Program-made: the position numbers and the translations under genes
Notes under the pieces: generated by a model
What the model was told of the DNA's origin: nothing
Database searches by the model: none
The model's input: the letters and a program-made list of their open reading frames with translations, nothing else
Part shown: positions 52,819-61,257 of the stretch, piece after piece
How positions within the stretch are numbered: position 1 is the stretch's first letter
How the letters are laid out: each line of letters opens with the position of its first letter
NCBI RefSeq assembly: GCF_001591545.1
Contig: NZ_BCVC01000002.1
Coordinates: 186,001 to 250,000 of the forward strand
DNA length: 64,000 nucleotides
Source: Lederbergia lenta NBRC 16444
Lineage (GTDB): Bacteria; Bacillota; Bacilli; Bacillales; Bacillaceae_C
Reading direction: 5' to 3'

Positions 52819-53167
52819 GTATTTTTATTTTTAACCATGGAGCGAATACCAAAAACGCAATGAAATAACGTCTTCGACCAATGGATAAATGAAGGTGAAA
52901 CCATTCGTAGCAACCGATTTGTGAATGAAATGGTTTTTGTGGAACAAGTTGTTCATAGTAATATTCACTAATAATTTGCTTACAGGATGTTGGTTTCTTT
53001 CCATTAATTCTTATTACTTTAAGATTAGTCTTACCTTCATAGTAAAAATGAATAAGTAATTAGAAAAAAACTTCGTGGTTTGGAGAAGCGTCCGCTCGCC
53101 CCGCGATAAGCTTCGGAAAACCTACTCTATCCAATGTTGATGTTTTATCAGGGTTGTCGACGCTCTG
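52819..53167. other. Gene-poor region with a structured segment
   Basis: No supported ORF. A GC-rich stretch at 53,077-53,122 can fold as GGTT...GAAGC/GCTTC...AACC. Together with the orphan terminator at 53,168, it might be a small RNA or the remnant of one; no promoter could be assigned with confidence. Confidence 0.35.
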
Positions 53168-53201
53168 AGAGCAATGGCAATATAGTCATTGCTCTTTTTT
53201 C
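53168..53201 (+). terminator. Orphan terminator
   Basis: AGAGCAATG and CATTGCTCT, 10-base loop, T6. No annotated plus-strand gene ends here. Confidence 0.85.
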
Positions 53202-53264
53202 TTGTACATAATTCCATGCTATTTAGTGAAAAGTAATAATGATAGCTATATCCGGAGGCGATAA

Positions 53265-54014
53265 ATGATGAGAAATAGATTAATGACAATTGTCATGGCA
53301 ATTATATTGATTTTTTCTTGGAATAATACGATGTATGCTCAAGAAAAACCTACCGCCCTTTTAGAATACGACCATGATGTTACAGGTGATGGAGTACGTA
53401 ATAAAATCACCTTATACGGTATACCATTTGAATCGAACTCCAAATTTTATCAAAAAGTATGGGCGGAAATAGAATTACGAGATGGTAAAAAAGTTAGAAT
53501 TGATTATGAAGGCGGTTATGAACCGAAACTCGAGTTCGCCGACCTGAATCATGATGGAGTGGATGATATATTATATTCCAGTGCTACTGGCGGTAGTGGT
53601 GGTTTATACAATTATGCATTACACACTCTGAAAGATGCACAGCTTAAAGAAATACCTTTACCAGAACCATTGCAAATCGAAGGGGCATTCCAAAATGATT
53701 TCAAAGCAATCATCGAAATCCCCGGAATAAAAGACCCAATCGTTCTCGATTTAAGTAGCCGCAAAGATGACTATATTTCCTTAGGTTTATTTCAAAAAAA
53801 TGGCATGCTAAATGAACCGACAGAATTAATGATTGATCCCATTGCATTTTTCGAAATAGTAAAGGTGAAAAACAAAAAAGGCTATGGATTGAAGGGCTAT
53901 AGACAAATTAGTGGAGCTTATCATGCAGATGGCTTAGGAACGGTTGAAACAACCTGGTATTATGAAAACGGAAAATGGAACCCTGTTAAAGTAGAATGGA
54001 AAACTTCAGAATAG
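53265..54014 (+). CDS. Secreted protein with calcium-binding/VCBS-like repeats
   Basis: A 249-residue protein with a signal peptide (residues 1-25, cleavage near MYAQ-E). Two D-x-D/N-x-D-G motifs, HDVTGDGVRNK and DLNHDGVDDI, resemble calcium loops of VCBS/FG-GAP-like extracellular proteins. The C-terminal part is beta-rich (TTWYYENGKWNPVKVEW). No enzyme motif is apparent. It starts after GGAGGCGAT. Confidence 0.75.
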   Translation: MMRNRLMTIVMAIILIFSWNNTMYAQEKPTALLEYDHDVTGDGVRNKITLYGIPFESNSKFYQKVWAEIELRDGKKVRIDYEGGYEPKLEFADLNHDGVDDILYSSATGGSGGLYNYALHTLKDAQLKEIPLPEPLQIEGAFQNDFKAIIEIPGIKDPIVLDLSSRKDDYISLGLFQKNGMLNEPTELMIDPIAFFEIVKVKNKKGYGLKGYRQISGAYHADGLGTVETTWYYENGKWNPVKVEWKTSE

Positions 54015-54083
54015 ACCTTTGTGGAATTTCCTTCCTGTGGTAAAATGGACCTAAAGATGACATTCATCAAAGGTGGGATCACA

Positions 54084-54284
54084 ATGGATATTGCGGCATT
54101 ATCAATGGCACTTAGCCAAGGAAAAGTCCAACAGCAAGCATCAATATCAGTTATGCAAATGGCTAAAGGAACGGCAGTGCAACAAGGGGATGCAATGGTC
54201 GATTTGTTAAACTCTGCAAATGTTACAGCAATTCAGCATGCAGCTCAACCGCATTTAGGTGGAAATATTGATCTGAAAATGTAA
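54084..54284 (+). CDS. YjfB family putative motility protein
   Basis: A 66-residue YjfB-type protein: MDIAALSMALSQGKVQQQASI and a C-terminal GGNIDLKM. In B. subtilis, yjfB belongs to the sigma-D regulon; its job is unknown. The ATG at 54,084 follows AAGGTGGGA; the upstream open frame is ignored. No sigma-D promoter was found just upstream. Confidence 0.88.
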   Translation: MDIAALSMALSQGKVQQQASISVMQMAKGTAVQQGDAMVDLLNSANVTAIQHAAQPHLGGNIDLKM

Positions 54285-54288
54285 TTGA

Positions 54289-54325
54289 AAAATCTGTCCT
54301 AGACGAGTTCTGGGACAGATTTTTT
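54289..54325 (+). terminator. yjfB terminator
   Basis: AAATCTGTCC/GGGACAGATTT stem with T run. Confidence 0.88.
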
Positions 54326-54333
54326 GTTCGTTT

Positions 54334-54873
54334 TCATGCTTTCAGTTTTTTCGGCCAAATAAAGTAACTTGCACTAATGAGGAAATCAATCCCTAAAACG
54401 AGTGACCAAACCTTCCATGTGCTTGATAAAGCTTCTGTCTGTTCTTTGTTATCAATATAAAAGATGAGTCCAATTAAAATAGCGGAACCGATTCCGTAGG
54501 CAATGACGTGCTTTAACCAACCTTTAAATCCATGTTTAGCATGTTCAAAACCATCTCGTTTTAGCGGTTTTGGCCCTTGCTTTGTTACATAATAGAGAAA
54601 TCTTTCATCTGCCCACTCAATCATGCTTTTACCAAATGCAATGGAGACTCCAATATACACTGCTGCAATGGCATGAGCTTGTGTTGCAATAGCACCACGG
54701 TGCAGATCAATACCCGTAATGATGAGAAGGATTAAATCAATGACTGGAGTTAAAGCAAGAAGAAAAAGTCCAAGTTTTTTCTTTTTAAATATATATCTAG
54801 TAATTAATCCTCCTAAAATCACAATCCAAAATCCAATTTCACATGCAATGATCATCCATGCCACTAAATTCAT
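54334..54873 (-). CDS. Membrane protein, divergent from a TetR gene
   Basis: A 179-residue protein with five or six helices; no known family recognised. It starts MNLVAWMIIACEIGFWI after GAGGAG; a cytoplasmic loop around residues 95-120 is basic. The divergent tetR gene and the duplicated operator-like repeats suggest that the regulator controls it, possibly as an efflux or permeability component. Confidence 0.75.
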   Translation of the reverse strand: MNLVAWMIIACEIGFWIVILGGLITRYIFKKKKLGLFLLALTPVIDLILLIITGIDLHRGAIATQAHAIAAVYIGVSIAFGKSMIEWADERFLYYVTKQGPKPLKRDGFEHAKHGFKGWLKHVIAYGIGSAILIGLIFYIDNKEQTEALSSTWKVWSLVLGIDFLISASYFIWPKKLKA

Positions 54874-54891
54874 ATATGCGCTCCTCATTTT

Positions 54892-54909
54892 AATACAACT
54901 GTACTATTT
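54892..54909. promoter_or_regulatory. TetR-type operator copy 1
   Basis: AATACAACTGTACTATTT, close to the membrane-protein start, repeated 55 bp away with only two changes. Confidence 0.6.
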
Positions 54910-54941
54910 ATTTTATTTTATTTTATTTTAACATGATGATT

Positions 54942-54969
54942 TTGACAATACAACTGTGTTATTTAAAAT
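54942..54969 (+). promoter_or_regulatory. tetR promoter overlapping operator copy 2
   Basis: TTGACA, 16-base spacer, TAAAAT. The spacer holds AATACAACTGTGTTATTT (54,947-54,964), the second operator copy, so binding would block tetR itself. Confidence 0.6.
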
Positions 54970-55003
54970 TGCCGATCAAATTATTAATTGTTAAAATAGA
55001 GGT

Positions 55004-55588
55004 ATGCCAAAAATTATTGATCATGAAAAACGTAAAATACAAATTGCTGAAGCGACTTGGCGCGTTATTCTGGAACGAGGGATGGAAGGAGCGACAGTAA
55101 GAAATATTGCTAAGGAAGCCGATTTGTCATCAGGTGCTTTACGCCATTATTTTTCCACACAAGATGAGTTACTTATGTATGCGATGAACCTCGTCAAGGA
55201 AAACGCCACTGCTAGAATTGAAAAGATTGCCCAGCAAAATTTTCCGCCAAAAGAATTAGTTTTAAAAATACTAATGGAAATTATTCCAACTAATAAAGAA
55301 ACACTGGCCGAAATGGAAGTGTGGTTTGCCTTTATTGCTCATTTTATGCATGACAAGTCAGTGTTTGAGGTACATCATGATGGTATTCTTCAAGGACTGC
55401 AAAAGCTGATTGAGTTATTAGAGCATTTTCAACTTCTGAAAAAGGAGTTAAATAAAGAGTTGGAAATAGAAAAATTATATGCATTAGTCGATGGATTGGC
55501 ACTTCATGCGATGTTCGAGCCAAACCGCATCGATAAAAAGAAAATAGAGCAAGTTCTCTTTAGTCATATCCAATCGATATGTAAGTAA
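55004..55588 (+). CDS. TetR-family regulator
   Basis: A 194-residue repressor with a typical N-terminal DNA-binding domain: ATVRNIAKEADLSSGALRHYFSTQDELL at about 30-57. The ribosome-binding site (GAGGT) is unusually close to the ATG. It is divergent from the membrane-protein gene and probably controls both genes through the repeated operator. Confidence 0.9.
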   Translation: MPKIIDHEKRKIQIAEATWRVILERGMEGATVRNIAKEADLSSGALRHYFSTQDELLMYAMNLVKENATARIEKIAQQNFPPKELVLKILMEIIPTNKETLAEMEVWFAFIAHFMHDKSVFEVHHDGILQGLQKLIELLEHFQLLKKELNKELEIEKLYALVDGLALHAMFEPNRIDKKKIEQVLFSHIQSICK

Positions 55589-55694
55589 AATTAACAACTG
55601 TAATCTCTTATTCATATTCCGTTCATGTTGCTCCTCTATATTGTAGATATAAGTTAAATGATAAAGATTGAAATATAGATAGGGGAGAAATAAT

Positions 55695-56090
55695 ATGAAC
55701 GGAAGAAATTTATTGCTTATTAGATTTTCAGCGATTTTTTCAGTAATTGGAGCGGTGTTAGGCGCCCATATGGCAGGTGCTGGTTCTTATGCTTTTCGCC
55801 CGATTCATGCCCACATACTTGTTCTTGGTTGGTTAACATTATTCGCCTGGGGTGTATATTATGAGATATTCCAGATTAAGTCGAAAAAAATAGCATTATG
55901 GCATACATGGACGGCTATTATAGGTACAATAGGACTGACTTTGGGAATGTGGCTGAATTTCATTAAACCATTTAATATAGCCGATGGAGTATCATTGGTC
56001 TTTTATATCGGTGGAGGCGTAATTATATTAATCAGTTTTATTTTGTTCTTTATTACAACATTCTTTATTGAAAAGAAATCTAGTAAATAA
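55695..56090 (+). CDS. Small oxidase-subunit-like membrane protein
   Basis: A 131-residue protein with four helices. The segment VLGAHMAGAGSYAFRPIHAHILVLGWL carries clustered histidines (H25, H38, H40) as in heme-copper oxidase or nitric oxide reductase subunit I. It is much shorter than a catalytic subunit. It might bind heme or copper, or serve as a sensor. It stands alone with its own terminator. Confidence 0.7.
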   Translation: MNGRNLLLIRFSAIFSVIGAVLGAHMAGAGSYAFRPIHAHILVLGWLTLFAWGVYYEIFQIKSKKIALWHTWTAIIGTIGLTLGMWLNFIKPFNIADGVSLVFYIGGGVIILISFILFFITTFFIEKKSSK

Positions 56091-56097
56091 TAGTAGG

Positions 56098-56135
56098 AGA
56101 GCAGTGAGGGAACGAAACTCATTGCTCTTTTTTTT
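56098..56135 (+). terminator. Terminator after the oxidase-like gene
   Basis: AGAGCAGTGAG pairs with CTCATTGCTCT (one G-T), followed by T8. Confidence 0.9.
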
Positions 56136-56368
56136 GTGGAAAAAGGGCGGTGCTACGCAAAGTGAATAGAAGACAAATAAAATTGTAAATAATTTTTTGT
56201 TATAATTGAATTCGATACTACAAGAGTTGGATGCTTCGAATTATATTTGTTTTTACATATAAACAAAAGCAACTGAATACGAATAACTATCCGTGCTACA
56301 ATGAAGGAAGTGTTTTTTCGGGAATGAGCGATCATTTCTTGATTTTTATAAAAAAGGGAGTTTTACCG

Positions 56369-57499
56369 ATGATAAAAAATGCGCCAACATTAAAAAATAT
56401 GACACCAACTTATGATCCGTGGGAAGCATATTTAGATGTGACAGAGCATGGGGAGTTAACATTATCGAATATTGAATTTACAACTACATATTTATGTAAT
56501 ATGCGTTGTGAGCATTGTGCTGTAGGATATATGCTCCAACATAAAGATCCGGATGCATTGCCGATAGATTTGTTGATTCAAAGATTAGATGAAATTCCCC
56601 ATTTGCGTGCATTCAGTATAACTGGCGGAGAACCAATGTTTTCGAAAAAGTCAGTGGAGCAGTATGTGCTCCCGTTATTAAAATATGCACATGAACGTGG
56701 TGTGCGCACACAAATGAACTCCAACTTAACGATGCCATTAGATCGTTATTTATTGATTGCCCCGTATTTGGATGTCCTCCATATTTCTCACAATTGGGGA
56801 ATGGTTGATGACTTTATAGATGGCGGATTTGCGAACATGGAAAGAAAGCCACCTCGTGAGCGCCGTGCCCAGCAATTCGAACGGATGATTGAAAATAGCC
56901 GGGCACTTTCAGAAGCGGGCGTGATGGTTTCAGCTGAAACAATGCTTAATAAACGAACATTGCCACATCTTGAACATATTCATAAGCAAGTTGTTGAGGA
57001 GATGAAATGTGCACGCCACGAGATTCATCCGATGTACCCAAGTGACTTCGCGGCTAATCTGGAAGTTCTTTCTTTAGAAGAAACGAGAAACGCGATTCAT
57101 CACATCCTTGATATTCGTAATGAAGATGTTTGGATGTTATTTGGGACGTTGCCATTTTATCCATGCAATGAAAAGGAAGAAGACCTTAAATTACAGGAAA
57201 GAATTTATCAAAGCAAAAACGTGTCCGTTCGAAATGATCCAGATGGAAGATCACGACTTAACGTTAACATCTTCACTGGTGATGTGATCGTTGCGGACTT
57301 TGGAGACGTACCACCACTTGGAAATATTAATACAGAAACACTACCATCCATGTTTGATCGTTGGTTGGAGCAACCAATAGCTAAATCACTTAACTGTCAT
57401 TGTCCAGCAGCACGTTGCCTTGGGCCGAATCTATTAGTGAAAAATGCTTATTATCCAGAAGTCGATTTTGGGCAGAGAAAAGCGAAGATTAGATATTAA
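56369..57499 (+). CDS. yfkAB: Radical SAM/CxCxxxxC motif protein YfkAB
   Basis: A 376-residue radical SAM enzyme. The [4Fe-4S] site is YLCNMRCEHC (C-x3-C-x2-C, near residue 46), followed by SITGGEPM. The second motif C-x-C-x4-C (CHCPAARC) near the C-terminus gives the family its name. The reaction is unknown. The ATG at 56,369 follows AAGGGAG; the open frame upstream lacks family homology. Confidence 0.93.
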   Translation: MIKNAPTLKNMTPTYDPWEAYLDVTEHGELTLSNIEFTTTYLCNMRCEHCAVGYMLQHKDPDALPIDLLIQRLDEIPHLRAFSITGGEPMFSKKSVEQYVLPLLKYAHERGVRTQMNSNLTMPLDRYLLIAPYLDVLHISHNWGMVDDFIDGGFANMERKPPRERRAQQFERMIENSRALSEAGVMVSAETMLNKRTLPHLEHIHKQVVEEMKCARHEIHPMYPSDFAANLEVLSLEETRNAIHHILDIRNEDVWMLFGTLPFYPCNEKEEDLKLQERIYQSKNVSVRNDPDGRSRLNVNIFTGDVIVADFGDVPPLGNINTETLPSMFDRWLEQPIAKSLNCHCPAARCLGPNLLVKNAYYPEVDFGQRKAKIRY

Positions 57500-57506
57500 A
57501 AATTCG

Positions 57507-57612
57507 CGTGACGGCGAACAGAGTGGTCGTGATGGCGGATAGAAATGCGTGACACCGAATAAAATCACGTGAATGCGAATAAAACGGCTGCGGATAAGAC
57601 GGCCGTGGATAG
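57507..57612. repeat. Short imperfect tandem repeat array
   Basis: Units of 20-21 bp with the core CGTGACGGCGAATAAAA start at 57,507, 57,528, 57,548 and 57,568, followed by two 15-bp steps. It is intergenic between convergent genes and distinct from the strict 21-bp arrays elsewhere. Confidence 0.75.
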
Positions 57613-57679
57613 GATCGCTTTAACAGTAAATCGCAGTTATTAGTCAGGCAATTTTTCCCTCTGTTGAGTAAAAAAGAAG

Positions 57680-57717
57680 AAGAACTGTGTGGATGACTCT
57701 CCATACAGTTCTTTTTT
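57680..57717. terminator. Bidirectional terminator between yfkAB and the aldo/keto reductase gene
   Basis: AAGAACTGTGTGGA and TCCATACAGTTCTT form a 14-bp stem (one G-T) with T run on plus and T-rich flank on minus. Confidence 0.9.
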
Positions 57718-57729
57718 ATCATAAACAAA

Positions 57730-58662
57730 TTATTTAGTGCGCAAATCCAACCATTTAACTTCATCTTGAGTTAAGCTGATGTTTGTTGCCTCTTTACAAG
57801 ATAGCATTTCTTTTTTATTTTGCGGCCCAATAATTGCTGCCGTTGGGAATGATTGATTTAAGACGTATGCTAGGCTGATTTGAATTGTTTCTACACCTTT
57901 TTCTTTCGCTAATTGTTCGGCTCTACGGTAGCGCTCCCAGTTTTCATCATTATAAAAGACGCGAACAAGATCTTCATTTGAGCGATCTTCCGGAGTGAAA
58001 CGGCCGGTGAAGAAGCCACGAGCTTGAGAAGACCATGAGAAAATTGGTAATCCTGTTTCTTCATGCCAAGCAAGTGTTTCGTCATCTACTGAAATACAAT
58101 CAGCCCAATAAGGCTCAATTGCTTTTGCTAAACTCAAGTTTGGACTGCTGTATGTGAAACCAACTAAACCGTGTTTTACAGCGTAATCATTTGCTTCTTG
58201 TAGTCTTTCTTTGGACCAGTTAGAACCGCCGAATGCGCCAATTCGACCTGCTTCCACATGTTCATTTAATATTTCCAGGATTTCTCCAACAGGAACGCTA
58301 GGATCATCACGATGCAATGCATATAAATCAATATAGTCTGTACGAAGTCTCTCCAAACTCGTTTCAAGCTCTTGATTAATGGCTTGTCTATTTACTTGAG
58401 GTCCATTTTGATTTGGATGTCCGCCTTTTGTTAGAATTAGTACATCGTCACGGCGTTTATTTTCTTCCATCCAAATACCAATTGCTTCTTCACTTTTTCC
58501 GCCAGCATAAATAAAAGCAGTGTCAATCGTGTTTCCACCAATTTCTATATAATCATTTAATACTTCCGTCACTTTGTCCATAATATCTGGAGTAAAGTAA
58601 TCTGTCCCCATAATTAGTTCAGATACAGGTTTTTTTATATTTTTAATTTGGATATTACGCAT
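57730..58662 (-). CDS. Aldo/keto reductase
   Basis: A 310-residue NAD(P)H-dependent (beta/alpha)8 oxidoreductase. Catalytic D47 (NTIDTAFIYAGGKSE; Asp and Tyr), Lys in ILTKGGH and His in LYALHRDDP are in place; cofactor residues lie in GGSNWS and the C-terminal IIGPQNKKEM. It overlaps the upstream dehydrogenase gene by eight bases. The pair may interconvert sugar derivatives alongside the alpha-galactosidase. Confidence 0.9.
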   Translation of the reverse strand: MRNIQIKNIKKPVSELIMGTDYFTPDIMDKVTEVLNDYIEIGGNTIDTAFIYAGGKSEEAIGIWMEENKRRDDVLILTKGGHPNQNGPQVNRQAINQELETSLERLRTDYIDLYALHRDDPSVPVGEILEILNEHVEAGRIGAFGGSNWSKERLQEANDYAVKHGLVGFTYSSPNLSLAKAIEPYWADCISVDDETLAWHEETGLPIFSWSSQARGFFTGRFTPEDRSNEDLVRVFYNDENWERYRRAEQLAKEKGVETIQISLAYVLNQSFPTAAIIGPQNKKEMLSCKEATNISLTQDEVKWLDLRTK

Positions 58663-59671
58663 ATGTTTTTATCTCCTTTTCATTTAAAATAATTCTTTGC
58701 TGTTTTTCAGCTGAGAGGAGTGCCCCTTTAACAGCTCTCATATTGCGAATCATGTCATCTGCAGGGAATTTTGTTTCTTTTCCATCTAATACACTTTCTG
58801 CAAATGAATCAGCTTGAAGCGCATATGGATTGATATTCTCCTCTTGAACGGTCGTCACTTCGTCCCCTTTAATGATGTCATATGATTGATCACCAAGGAA
58901 TGCTGCCTTCATAACAATTCGACCTTCAGTACCGAGAATTTCTAATTCATTACGGAAAGCTGCCCACATGGCACAGTCAAACGTTAGTGAAACTCCATTG
59001 GAAAATTCCATAATTCCTGCAGCCATCATATCAACGTCTCCATGATCAGGAGAGAATAATGCATGTGTTGTTACTGCAGTAGGCTCTTCATCTAGAATTA
59101 ACCTTGCAGCACTAATAGGATAGCAACCTACATCATATATGGAGCCGCCACCCCATTCTTTTTTATAGCGGATATTTTCTAGATTAGTGGCACCATTAAA
59201 TGAAAATACGCCGTGAATACCCCGTATATCACCAATTTCTCCATCTTTAATTAGTTTTTTAATATCTTCATATCGTTTTTGGTGACGATACATATAAGCT
59301 TCTACTAAAATGACTCCAGCTTTTTCACAAGCATCAATCATCTCTTGTGCTTCCACCTCATCTAATGCTACTGGTTTCTCGCAAAGTATATGTTTACCAG
59401 CTGCAGCAGCCTTTAGTGTCCACTCTTTATGTAAATGGTTAGGAAGTGGAATGTAAACGGCATCAATTTCTGGGTCTTGTAATAGCTCTTCATAGCTGCC
59501 ATACGCTTTTGGTATACCTAGTTCTTTAGCGAATTTTTCGGCATTGTCTAAAGACCTGCTCGCAACCGCTTCCACTGTATTGCGCTTTGATTCTTGAATA
59601 CCTGGTATAACAGAGCGTTTACCAATACTTGCTGTACTCATAATGCCCCATCTTACTTTTTGTTCAGACAT
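58655..59671 (-). CDS. Gfo/Idh/MocA family oxidoreductase
   Basis: A 338-residue NAD(P)-dependent dehydrogenase. The Rossmann part has WGIMSTASIGKRSVIPGI, then PLPNHLHKEW and the catalytic EKP in ILCEKPVAL; the substrate domain carries GGGSIYDVGCYPI with the Asp and His-equivalent. It is intact, unlike the similar gene at 10,063. The ribosome-binding site is GGAGG. First gene of the pair with the aldo/keto reductase. Confidence 0.92.
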   Translation of the reverse strand: MSEQKVRWGIMSTASIGKRSVIPGIQESKRNTVEAVASRSLDNAEKFAKELGIPKAYGSYEELLQDPEIDAVYIPLPNHLHKEWTLKAAAAGKHILCEKPVALDEVEAQEMIDACEKAGVILVEAYMYRHQKRYEDIKKLIKDGEIGDIRGIHGVFSFNGATNLENIRYKKEWGGGSIYDVGCYPISAARLILDEEPTAVTTHALFSPDHGDVDMMAAGIMEFSNGVSLTFDCAMWAAFRNELEILGTEGRIVMKAAFLGDQSYDIIKGDEVTTVQEENINPYALQADSFAESVLDGKETKFPADDMIRNMRAVKGALLSAEKQQRIILNEKEIKTYA

Positions 59672-59767
59672 GGTAAGAGCCTCCTAATATTAAAGTAGTA
59701 TATTTATATTATGACAGATAGATTAGCTAGTAAGCTAATCTTTTTATTTGAAAAAGAAAATTAATTT

Positions 59768-59812
59768 AAAAAAAGAGCAAATTCCCTAACGCGAGGGCCA
59801 GAGAATTTGCTT
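59768..59812 (-). terminator. melA terminator
   Basis: AGCAAATTC(CC)T and AGAGAATTTGCT form a stem; on the minus strand T7 follows. Confidence 0.88.
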
Positions 59813-59853
59813 ATTCATCATATCCAGTCGCTAAACGGACGCTTCCGCTTTTC

Positions 59854-61155
59854 TTAAGAAAATTTTGGTAGCCAGTCTCCGTGTGCTTCGATTAGGTCAT
59901 CGCATAGTGAGACGATATCGTCTATTGAAAGTTCAGCTGCAGTGTGTGGGTCGAGCATAGCAGCTTGATAAATATGTTCTTTTTTGCCAGTCATAGCTGC
60001 TTCGATTGTTAATAGTTGTGTGTTAATATTTGTTCTATTAAGAGCTGCGAGTTGTTCAGGCAGATCTCCGACATATGTCGGTGTCACACCGCTACTATCA
60101 ACAAGACAAGGAACTTCTACAACCGCATTTTCTGGGAGATTGCTAATTAATCTTCCTGTATTTAAGACGTTTCCGCCAATTTTATAAGGAATATCCGTTT
60201 CCATTGCTTCGATGATATATGAGCCATACTCATGAGAACGTTCGTGAGTTAAGTCTTTGTTATTAACCATGTCTTCACGCATTTGTTTCCATCCGGCAAT
60301 TTGGTTTACACATCTACGTGGATATTCATCGAGTGGAATATTGAATTTCTCAATTAATTCAGGATAATTCTTTTTAATGAAATATGGGTGGTATTCTGCG
60401 TTATGCTCGGACGATTCTGTTATGTAATAACCGAATCGATTCATTAATTCAAATCTCACCATATCATTATGTTTTGTTTTTTGTTTTTCAGCAGCACGTT
60501 TTTTAATTTCTGGGTATAAGTCTTTTCCATCACGTGTGATTTCAAGCAACCATGCCATATGATTAATTCCTGCGATCTTCCATTGGATATTATCCGTAGG
60601 CATATCGAGAGATTTAAGTAAATCCGGTGCACACACTTGCACACTATGACAAAGACCTACTGTTTTAATGCCACCGTAGCGAAGCATTGTTCCAGTCAAT
60701 ACGGCCATTGGATTTGTATAATTTAAGAACCATGCATCAGGGCATACTTCGCGCATATCTTTTGCAAAGTCTAGCATGACTGGAATCGTTCTCAGGTTCC
60801 TGAAAATCCCACCAATTCCGATCGTGTCTGCGATTGTTTGACGAAGCCCGTATTTTTTTGGAATTTCAAAGTCCGTGATCGTACATGGATCATATCCACC
60901 AACTTGGATCGCATTGATTACATACTTAGCACCTCTTAGTGCTTCTTTCCGATCTGAATATGCTTTTATAGTTACTGTTGATCCCATACTATTTTTCATA
61001 TTGTTCAACATATTTTCTGAATCTGTTAATCTTTCATGATCGATATCGAATAGGGCAAACTCAAAGTCTTGCAAGCTAGGGACTGTCATGCAATCACCGA
61101 GCACATTTTTTGCGAATACTGTACTTCCTGCACCGAGAAATGTTATTTTAGACAT
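59854..61155 (-). CDS. melA: Alpha-galactosidase/6-phospho-glucosidase, GH4 (MelA)
   Basis: A 433-residue GH4 enzyme using NAD+ and Mn2+ to cleave alpha-galactosides such as melibiose. The NAD-binding FLGAGSTVFAKN at the N-terminus, LNYTNPMAVLTG, the metal-site Cys169 in GLCHSVQ and His199 in GINHMAWL match MelA. Length and the Cys-His motif favour alpha-galactosidase over 6-phospho-glucosidases. It lies divergent from an AraC regulator. No melibiose transporter is adjacent; the GPH symporter at 10,851 is a possible but distant partner. Confidence 0.92.
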   Translation of the reverse strand: MSKITFLGAGSTVFAKNVLGDCMTVPSLQDFEFALFDIDHERLTDSENMLNNMKNSMGSTVTIKAYSDRKEALRGAKYVINAIQVGGYDPCTITDFEIPKKYGLRQTIADTIGIGGIFRNLRTIPVMLDFAKDMREVCPDAWFLNYTNPMAVLTGTMLRYGGIKTVGLCHSVQVCAPDLLKSLDMPTDNIQWKIAGINHMAWLLEITRDGKDLYPEIKKRAAEKQKTKHNDMVRFELMNRFGYYITESSEHNAEYHPYFIKKNYPELIEKFNIPLDEYPRRCVNQIAGWKQMREDMVNNKDLTHERSHEYGSYIIEAMETDIPYKIGGNVLNTGRLISNLPENAVVEVPCLVDSSGVTPTYVGDLPEQLAALNRTNINTQLLTIEAAMTGKKEHIYQAAMLDPHTAAELSIDDIVSLCDDLIEAHGDWLPKFS

Positions 61156-61197
61156 GAATGATAACCTCCATAGTAAAAAGTTGCTTGATTCACTTTT

Positions 61198-61226
61198 ATA
61201 ATATATCTTAGTGTAAGCTCTTTCAA
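61198..61226 (-). promoter_or_regulatory. melA promoter
   Basis: On the minus strand: TTGAAA, 17-base spacer, TATTAT, placed about 43 bases upstream of the melA start. Confidence 0.65.
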
Positions 61227-61257
61227 TGGTAAAAATGAATGAATGGAGGGTAAAATA

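Noticed and set aside
52840-52990. Protein remnant between the GIY-YIG and secreted-protein genes
   Set aside because: A short stretch translates plausibly but has no start, no family resemblance and stops within 45 codons.
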